Source of the DNA: M3007 sp035299505
GTDB taxonomy: Bacteria; Bacteroidota; Bacteroidia; Chitinophagales; Saprospiraceae
Length of the DNA: 64,000 bases
Reading direction: 5' to 3'
NCBI GenBank assembly: GCA_035299505.1
Contig: DATGWL010000087.1
Coordinates: forward strand, 1-64,000
Position numbers and translations under genes: made by a program. The notes under the pieces are model-generated. The model made no database searches, was not told where the DNA came from, and saw nothing but the letters and a program-made list of their open reading frames with translations. This document shows positions 59,512-64,000 of this stretch, piece by piece. Position 1 is the stretch's first letter. Each line of letters starts with the position of its first letter.

Positions 59512-60504
59512 GTGAGTACTCGTCGTTCTTTTCTTCAAAACACCATATTGGGAGGAGCAGCTGCAGCAAGTGCAGATTTCTGGTCCACCTTGTGGCCTGC
59601 CTCAGATACACCGCCGGCTGGTGCGTTGCCGGTGGTTATTGCTACCTGGGGACCGAACCTGAAAGCCAATGCGGCAGCCTGGGAAGTTCTTTCCAAAGGA
59701 GGCTATGCCCTTGATGCCGTTGAAGCAGGCGTACGCATTCCTGAAGCTGATCCACTGGACACCAGTGTTGGTTATGGTGGTTTCCCTGATCGTGACGGCA
59801 ATGTTACCCTTGATGCCTGTATCATGGACGAAAAAGGAATGGCCGGATCTGTTTCTTTTCTCCAACACATTATGCACCCCATCAGTGTAGCCAGGCTTGT
59901 AATGGAAAAAACACCACATGTAATGTTGGTAGGCGACGGCGCACTAAAATTTGCGCTGGAACAAGGATTCAAGAAAGAAAACCTGCTGACAGATGTGGCC
60001 AAAAAAGCTTGGGAGGATTGGAAAATTGAATCCAAATACAAGCCTATTATTAATGTTGAACGCCACGACACCATCGGTATGGTGGCCATAGACACCCAAT
60101 GCAGAATTGCAGGCGCCTGTACCACCAGTGGAGCTGCCTTTAAAATGCATGGCCGAGTGGGCGATAGCCCAATTATTGGTGCAGGCATGTTTGTAGATAA
60201 TGAAGTTGGCGGAGCTGCCAGTACCGGATTAGGTGAAATGGTTCTGCGTACCCTTGGAAGCTTTTTAGTGGTGGAAGAAATGCGCAGAGGTGCACACCCG
60301 CAAAAAGCCGTTGAAACTGCCGTAAAACGCATCGTACACAAGTACCCCAAACAGAGCGAAGAAGCCCAGGTAGGGTTTATTGCCATTGATAAAAAAGGGC
60401 GGCATGGCGGCTTTGCCATTCACACAGGGTTCAACTATGTTTTGTACCAACGCAATGTGAATAAAGTGTACGAAGCAGATTCGTTATTGCATGCCAGTAA
60501 ATAA
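59512..60504 (+). CDS. Tat-exported N4-(beta-GlcNAc)-L-asparaginase
   Basis: A 330-residue N-terminal-nucleophile hydrolase (glycosylasparaginase/isoaspartyl peptidase family) that cleaves the GlcNAc-Asn link of glycopeptides. The start is the GTG at 59512, giving a twin-arginine signal STRRSFLQNTILGGAAAAS. The autoprocessing site is HDT at 185-187, with T187 as nucleophile (HDTIGMVAID). Substrate-binding features: RVGDSPIIGAGMFVDNEVGG and STGLGE. Likely periplasmic, releasing amino sugar and Asp from glycoproteins. Confidence 0.93.
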   Translation: MSTRRSFLQNTILGGAAAASADFWSTLWPASDTPPAGALPVVIATWGPNLKANAAAWEVLSKGGYALDAVEAGVRIPEADPLDTSVGYGGFPDRDGNVTLDACIMDEKGMAGSVSFLQHIMHPISVARLVMEKTPHVMLVGDGALKFALEQGFKKENLLTDVAKKAWEDWKIESKYKPIINVERHDTIGMVAIDTQCRIAGACTTSGAAFKMHGRVGDSPIIGAGMFVDNEVGGAASTGLGEMVLRTLGSFLVVEEMRRGAHPQKAVETAVKRIVHKYPKQSEEAQVGFIAIDKKGRHGGFAIHTGFNYVLYQRNVNKVYEADSLLHASK

Positions 60505-60581
60505 CTGCTCAACCATGGTAAAATCAATTTAGCTGTTTGTGCGTTACATGTTCTAAAGGTTTACCAAAAGACCAAAAAATC

Positions 60582-61634
60582 ATGAACCCATCTTTTTCTT
60601 TCATGGCTCGTTGCTGTGGTTTATTATTGATTTTACTCACCTCATGTACCCTTGCCTACAGCCAGGCAAATGCCGATTGCATTTCAGCTGTAGATATTTG
60701 TGAGAAAAAAAGGCTTACCATTTCCAGTGCCGGAGGGGAAGGATCCAATCGTTCTGAAGCGGATTTTATAGCCTGTTTCATGAGCAGTGAGAACAAAGGG
60801 CAGGCAGAAGAAAACTCCACCTGGATCCGGTTTGACATTGCCGAAAGTGGTACCCTGAGCTTCACCATTACCCCGCATAAAGAAGGAGATGACCTTGATT
60901 TTGTAGTTTACCGTTCCATTGACGGAAGCTGCAAAAACATGAAAATTGTGCGTTGTAACGCCGCCGGAGACCCATCAAACTGGGCATCGCACAGCAAATG
61001 CCTGGGGAAAACCGGCTTGCGAAGCGGTGAATCCGACTCCAGCGAAGATGCAGGCTGCAACGACTCTGATGACAATGCCTGGCTGGCGCCTCTGAATGTG
61101 CTGAAAGGAGAAAAGTATATCCTGCTGGTGAGCAACGTGACTACCAGAGGTCCTGGCTTTGATATTGAGTTTGGCGGAACAGCCCTCATGCCATGTGAAA
61201 AAAAGAAACCAGTGGCTGTTGTTACGCCAAAACCCGTTAAACCAAAGCCCAAACCAACTCCCGCCATCGTTTCCAAACCCGCCCCGGAGCAAATTGGCGG
61301 CCGCAAAGTGGAAGTTGGCGAAGAAATAAAGGTAAAAAACCGAAAAATCAAGATCCGGCTCTGGGATAGTCAGGTACAGGATGGCGATATTATTTCCATT
61401 TATCTCGACGACCGGAAGGTGATTGACCGGATTTACCTCACCCTGAAGCCTCAGGAATTCGACATAGAATTACCTGCAGGAAAAGAGCATTACCTCACCG
61501 TGTTTGCCGATGATTTTGGCAAAGCAGAACCTAACACGGCCATGGTATTGATTTTTGATGGAGTTAGAGAACAAACTATAGACCTGGTGGCTGGCAGAAG
61601 CAAACAGGAAAGCGTTAAAATCATTGCGGAATAG
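60582..61634 (+). CDS. Exported two-domain beta protein with Pro/Lys linker
   Basis: A 350-residue protein. Signal peptide about 1-28 (LLLILLTSCTLAYSQ); the Cys is not in a good lipobox. Residues about 30-205 form a beta domain with several Cys, like pre-peptidase C-terminal (PPC-type) modules (STWIRFDIAESGTLSFTITP, GDDLDFVVYRS, DNAWLAPLNVLKGEKYILLV). A linker of Pro/Lys repeats (PKPVKPKPKPTP, about 212-225) precedes a second beta domain (about 240-350; KIRLWDSQVQDGDIISIYLD, PNTAMVLIFDG) seen at the end of many Bacteroidota envelope proteins. Function unknown. Overlaps the convergent mqnB by 14 bp. Confidence 0.82.
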   Translation: MNPSFSFMARCCGLLLILLTSCTLAYSQANADCISAVDICEKKRLTISSAGGEGSNRSEADFIACFMSSENKGQAEENSTWIRFDIAESGTLSFTITPHKEGDDLDFVVYRSIDGSCKNMKIVRCNAAGDPSNWASHSKCLGKTGLRSGESDSSEDAGCNDSDDNAWLAPLNVLKGEKYILLVSNVTTRGPGFDIEFGGTALMPCEKKKPVAVVTPKPVKPKPKPTPAIVSKPAPEQIGGRKVEVGEEIKVKNRKIKIRLWDSQVQDGDIISIYLDDRKVIDRIYLTLKPQEFDIELPAGKEHYLTVFADDFGKAEPNTAMVLIFDGVREQTIDLVAGRSKQESVKIIAE

Positions 61635-62277
61635 CTTCCAGCAATTCAATTAACAGCTGATTGAGTTGTTGAATGGCCAGTGGTAAATTCCAGGCCTCCC
61701 GATTCCGGGGCTCCACCTGATTGGAGATGCTTCTGATTTCCACAAAAGGCACGCCTGCGGCCAGACAGGCGTAAAAAAAGGCAGCGCCCTCCATCGACTC
61801 AACCTGAATATCCGGGTATTTGTGCAGGATTTGCGTTATAGACTGATCAGATCCGTGCACTTTATTGACTGTCAATCCTTTACACTCAGGCAACGAAGGC
61901 AATGGCGGATGAGGATTTTGCAAAACACCGTGCGGCCAGAGTCCCATCTCAGTAATATCCGTAAAACTGCCATCAGCCTCCTCTACACCTAAATCTCCAA
62001 AACGTTCTTCCGTTACCTGAACTACTGTGCCTATAGGCAAATCCTGCGGATAAGCGCCGGCAATTCCTGCATTGATGACCCAATCAGGCTTTTCGCGAGA
62101 CAATAACCAGCCCAGTTGAAAGGCGGTAGCCGTCATGCCAACACCGGTAATTGCCATTTGTAACGTTATAGAACCGTTCTCGTAAACGTCAGCCGTTTTT
62201 TTAATAAATCGAGCTTCCAGCCAGGTGCGCAATGGCGCGACTTCAAAAGGCGTAGCTGAGAGAAGTAGTATTTTCAT
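61621..62277 (-). CDS. mqnB: Futalosine hydrolase
   Basis: Cleaves futalosine to dehypoxanthine futalosine in the alternative (futalosine) route to menaquinone; a nucleosidase related to MTAN. 218 residues. Seen: LLLSATPFEVAPLR, VGMTATAFQLGWLL, a WVINAGIAGAYPQDLPIGTV loop, VESMEGAAFFYACLAAGVPF (catalytic Glu) and IRSISNQVEPRNREAWNL. Other mqn genes are not in the window. Confidence 0.92.
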   Translation of the reverse strand: MKILLLSATPFEVAPLRTWLEARFIKKTADVYENGSITLQMAITGVGMTATAFQLGWLLSREKPDWVINAGIAGAYPQDLPIGTVVQVTEERFGDLGVEEADGSFTDITEMGLWPHGVLQNPHPPLPSLPECKGLTVNKVHGSDQSITQILHKYPDIQVESMEGAAFFYACLAAGVPFVEIRSISNQVEPRNREAWNLPLAIQQLNQLLIELLEAIPQ

Positions 62278-62301
62278 TTCACAGAGGATTATTTGAACGG
62301 C

Positions 62302-62736
62302 TTACCTGGCAGAGGGGATTTGGGTATGTGCCTCTTTTTTTGTGTATGAGCCAACATGATATTTCATTTCAGTTCTCAACCAGGTGAGATTTTCCTTCAA
62401 CTGTTCCAAATCAGATTGATTCAAATCGGATTTTTGTAGCAAAGCCAAGACATTAAAAAATCTTTTGGAGGCAGCAAGCGAAAGAAATAATCCTCCACCA
62501 TCATGATACCATTTTTTCAGAGCAACTGCCCTTTCATTAAGGGTTATTTCAATATCTGACTTATCGCATAAGACCCATAAGGCCCTATATGCATCTATTC
62601 TGAATGGAGCTATAGAGCGCCTAAGTTCATAATGCTCCCTTCTTTCAGCCAAAACCCATTGCAAAACGAAACCAAATGCTCCGCCAAGTAGCAACAATGC
62701 GACATTAATAGTTAAATCACTCATAGATGTATGCAT
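62302..62736 (-). CDS. Membrane-anchored small protein, unknown
   Basis: A 144-residue protein with one N-terminal helix (INVALLLLGGAFGFVLQWVL, about 10-29) and a helical cytoplasmic part rich in charged residues. No family recognised. ATGs at 62736 and 62724 are both possible. It lies 24 bp upstream of mqnB on the same strand. Confidence 0.72.
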   Translation of the reverse strand: MHTSMSDLTINVALLLLGGAFGFVLQWVLAERREHYELRRSIAPFRIDAYRALWVLCDKSDIEITLNERAVALKKWYHDGGGLFLSLAASKRFFNVLALLQKSDLNQSDLEQLKENLTWLRTEMKYHVGSYTKKEAHTQIPSAR

Positions 62737-62814
62737 TAAAAATCAAAAAAGTAATGCCATGTCAACGCCAAAAATGAGAACTTCTACGGTAATTTTGGGC
62801 ATTCAAATTGAAAT

Positions 62815-63384
62815 ATGCTAGAAATGCTTCAGCAACTGGATGTCCGGTTGTTCCAATGGATTAACTCCGGGCTGGCCAATCCGGTTTTTGACGCCTTGCT
62901 TCCCTGGTGCCGGGAAAAATGGTTTTGGGTACCTGTGTACTGGTTTATAGCCGCTTTCTCCTTGATAAATTACGGAAAAAAGGGTTGGATCATCATTTTA
63001 GGTCTGGTAATCGCAGCCGGAGTGGCAGATTTTACGAGCAGTACGCTGATCAAGAAAAACGTTCAAAGGCTCAGGCCTTGTAACGACCCGCAGCGGGTAG
63101 ATCAAATCATACTCCGAGTGCCGTGTGGCAGCGGTTACAGTTTTACCTCTAGTCATGCCGCCAATCACTTTGCGGCGGCAGTTTTTATGATCGGTGTGTT
63201 TGGGCGATTCAGAAAATGGATAAAGCCCCTTGCGCTGAGCTGGGCAGCTTCTATTGCAGTTTCGCAGGTGTATGTAGGCGTGCATTACCCTGGAGATGTA
63301 AGTATGGGCGCTTTACTGGGTATTGTGTTGGGTGGGGCGGTATTTAGATGCCTGAGCAGATGGCTTCCCGAGCCATTGGTTTAG
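62815..63384 (+). CDS. PAP2-family membrane phosphatase, TSSH variant
   Basis: A 189-residue integral membrane phosphatase. Motif 1 is K80...R87-P88 (KKNVQRLRP). Motif 2 reads TSSH (111-114) where PSGH is usual, keeping the catalytic His. Motif 3 is QVYVGVHYPGD (151-161) with H157 and D161; the first residues are SQ instead of SR. It resembles undecaprenyl-pyrophosphate phosphatases of the PAP2 type. Substrate not certain. Single gene, plus strand. Confidence 0.9.
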   Translation: MLEMLQQLDVRLFQWINSGLANPVFDALLPWCREKWFWVPVYWFIAAFSLINYGKKGWIIILGLVIAAGVADFTSSTLIKKNVQRLRPCNDPQRVDQIILRVPCGSGYSFTSSHAANHFAAAVFMIGVFGRFRKWIKPLALSWAASIAVSQVYVGVHYPGDVSMGALLGIVLGGAVFRCLSRWLPEPLV

Positions 63385-63520
63385 AAGTGATTATCCATAG
63401 AAAAAATGTAAAATTTGCTGATAAGTGGTAGAGGTCTATTATTTTTCGGCCTGGTTTTTGAATCCAACACTATAACATTGAGTTTTTCGTTTATCCACGC
63501 ACTGACCTTCAGGTTCAATT

Positions 63521-63955
63521 ATGAAACACCTCATCACACTTTCCATTGTTTTTCTGAGTTTTTGGGCCAATTCCGGTGTAAATGCTCAGACTTTAAAAGC
63601 TGTAGATAATTCCCAAAATGCCGGCAAGGTAGAATGGCTGGACCGGCAGATTACCACCGGCAACGTTCCGTTTGGCACACCAGTAACAAGGGAATTTCGT
63701 TTCAAAAATATCAGTTCTGAAAACCTGTTAATCCTTCAGGTAAAAAGCAGCTGCCATTGTACGGTTGCAGAATGGGATAGAAATCCGGTTGAGCCTGGCA
63801 AAACCGGTGTAATCAAGATCAGCTACGACGCGCAAAAAGATGGTGATTTTTACCGCATCGTTTCTGTGATTACTAATTTCGACTCCATGCAAAGCATTCC
63901 ACTGGCTCTGGTTGGCAAGGTGGATAAAAAACCGGAGGCAAGCTCAGGAAACTGA
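63521..63955 (+). CDS. DUF1573 exported protein
   Basis: A 144-residue protein with a signal peptide (MKHLITLSIVFLSFWANSGV, cut after NAQ). The mature part is one immunoglobulin-like DUF1573 domain: VPFGTPVTREFRFKNISSEN, then SSCHCTVAEWDRNPVEPGKT and GVIKISYDAQKDGDFYRIVS. The CxC after SSC is a family mark. Common in Bacteroidota envelopes; function unknown. It is complete within the window. Confidence 0.93.
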   Translation: MKHLITLSIVFLSFWANSGVNAQTLKAVDNSQNAGKVEWLDRQITTGNVPFGTPVTREFRFKNISSENLLILQVKSSCHCTVAEWDRNPVEPGKTGVIKISYDAQKDGDFYRIVSVITNFDSMQSIPLALVGKVDKKPEASSGN

Positions 63956-64000
63956 TTCTTCGCGGCGTACCTTTCGGCCGGCCAAACAATGCCGAGCCTT

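Overview
The window reads as chromosomal core sequence from a Bacteroidota bacterium, most likely of the Saprospiraceae (Saprospiria) or a close relative. Evidence: the order rpmB-rpmG-DUF4295; two secreted proteins with type IX secretion (T9SS) C-terminal sorting domains; two TonB-dependent receptors; DUF4249, DUF1599/BT_3928, DUF2452 and DUF4295 family genes; a 289-residue primary sigma factor without region 1.1; and at least 13 intergenic copies of the Bacteroidota -7 box TAnnTTTG, each facing a gene start. I see no phage, IS element, CRISPR array or rRNA operon. There is one tRNA.

Layout. 1-900: heptamer repeats and a small membrane TPR-like gene. 1187-3000: orphan LuxR-type response regulator, ribosomal operon rpmB-rpmG-DUF4295 and tRNA-Arg(ACG). 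3063-7709: T9SS subtilase-like protein, Pif1-like helicase, a secreted acidic/basic protein and a histone-H1-like protein. 7785-12495: tight five-gene minus-strand operon (PolB-type exonuclease, rpe, LptF/G-like permease, PAP2 phosphatase, OppB-type permease). 12842-18663: coiled-coil membrane protein, GlcNAc-kinase-like ATPase, pfkA, VOC protein, DUF1599 plus BT_3928-type membrane protein. 18814-22440: a very long peptidase-MA-like / beta-propeller / outer-membrane barrel protein. 22466-29849: acetyltransferase/lipoprotein cluster, OmpH/Skp chaperone, SWIM zinc-finger protein, a TIR-like/TPR/SDR fusion and a TlpA-like thioredoxin lipoprotein candidate. 30017-37350: T9SS lectin/TSP3 adhesin, YdjM-type membrane protein, DUF4442 thioesterase and a 1692-residue TamB. 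37513-44069: rpoD, TPR protein, gyrA, GldL-like small protein and a PPC-domain lipoprotein. 44154-52474: two TonB receptors, exonuclease/GIY-YIG fusion, peroxiredoxin-like protein, mdh and DUF4249 lipoprotein. 52521-63955: valS, leucine-type dehydrogenase, DUF2452, FkbM-like protein, CDF transporter, Tat-exported glycosylasparaginase, mqnB, second PAP2 protein and DUF1573 protein.

Functionally, most genes are housekeeping (translation, transcription, DNA topology, glycolysis, pentose phosphate pathway, TCA cycle, menaquinone via futalosine) or envelope biogenesis (Skp, TamB, LptF/G-like, TonB receptors, T9SS cargo). Genes are packed closely and convergent pairs often have gaps of 0-10 bp. The most unusual items are the TIR-like/TPR/SDR fusion at 26380-28476, a subtilase with Glu at the catalytic Asp position at 3063-4709, and two kinds of simple-sequence repeat: TTGGACA heptamers near position 1, and GAGT/CACT tetramer arrays lying directly in front of three start codons.
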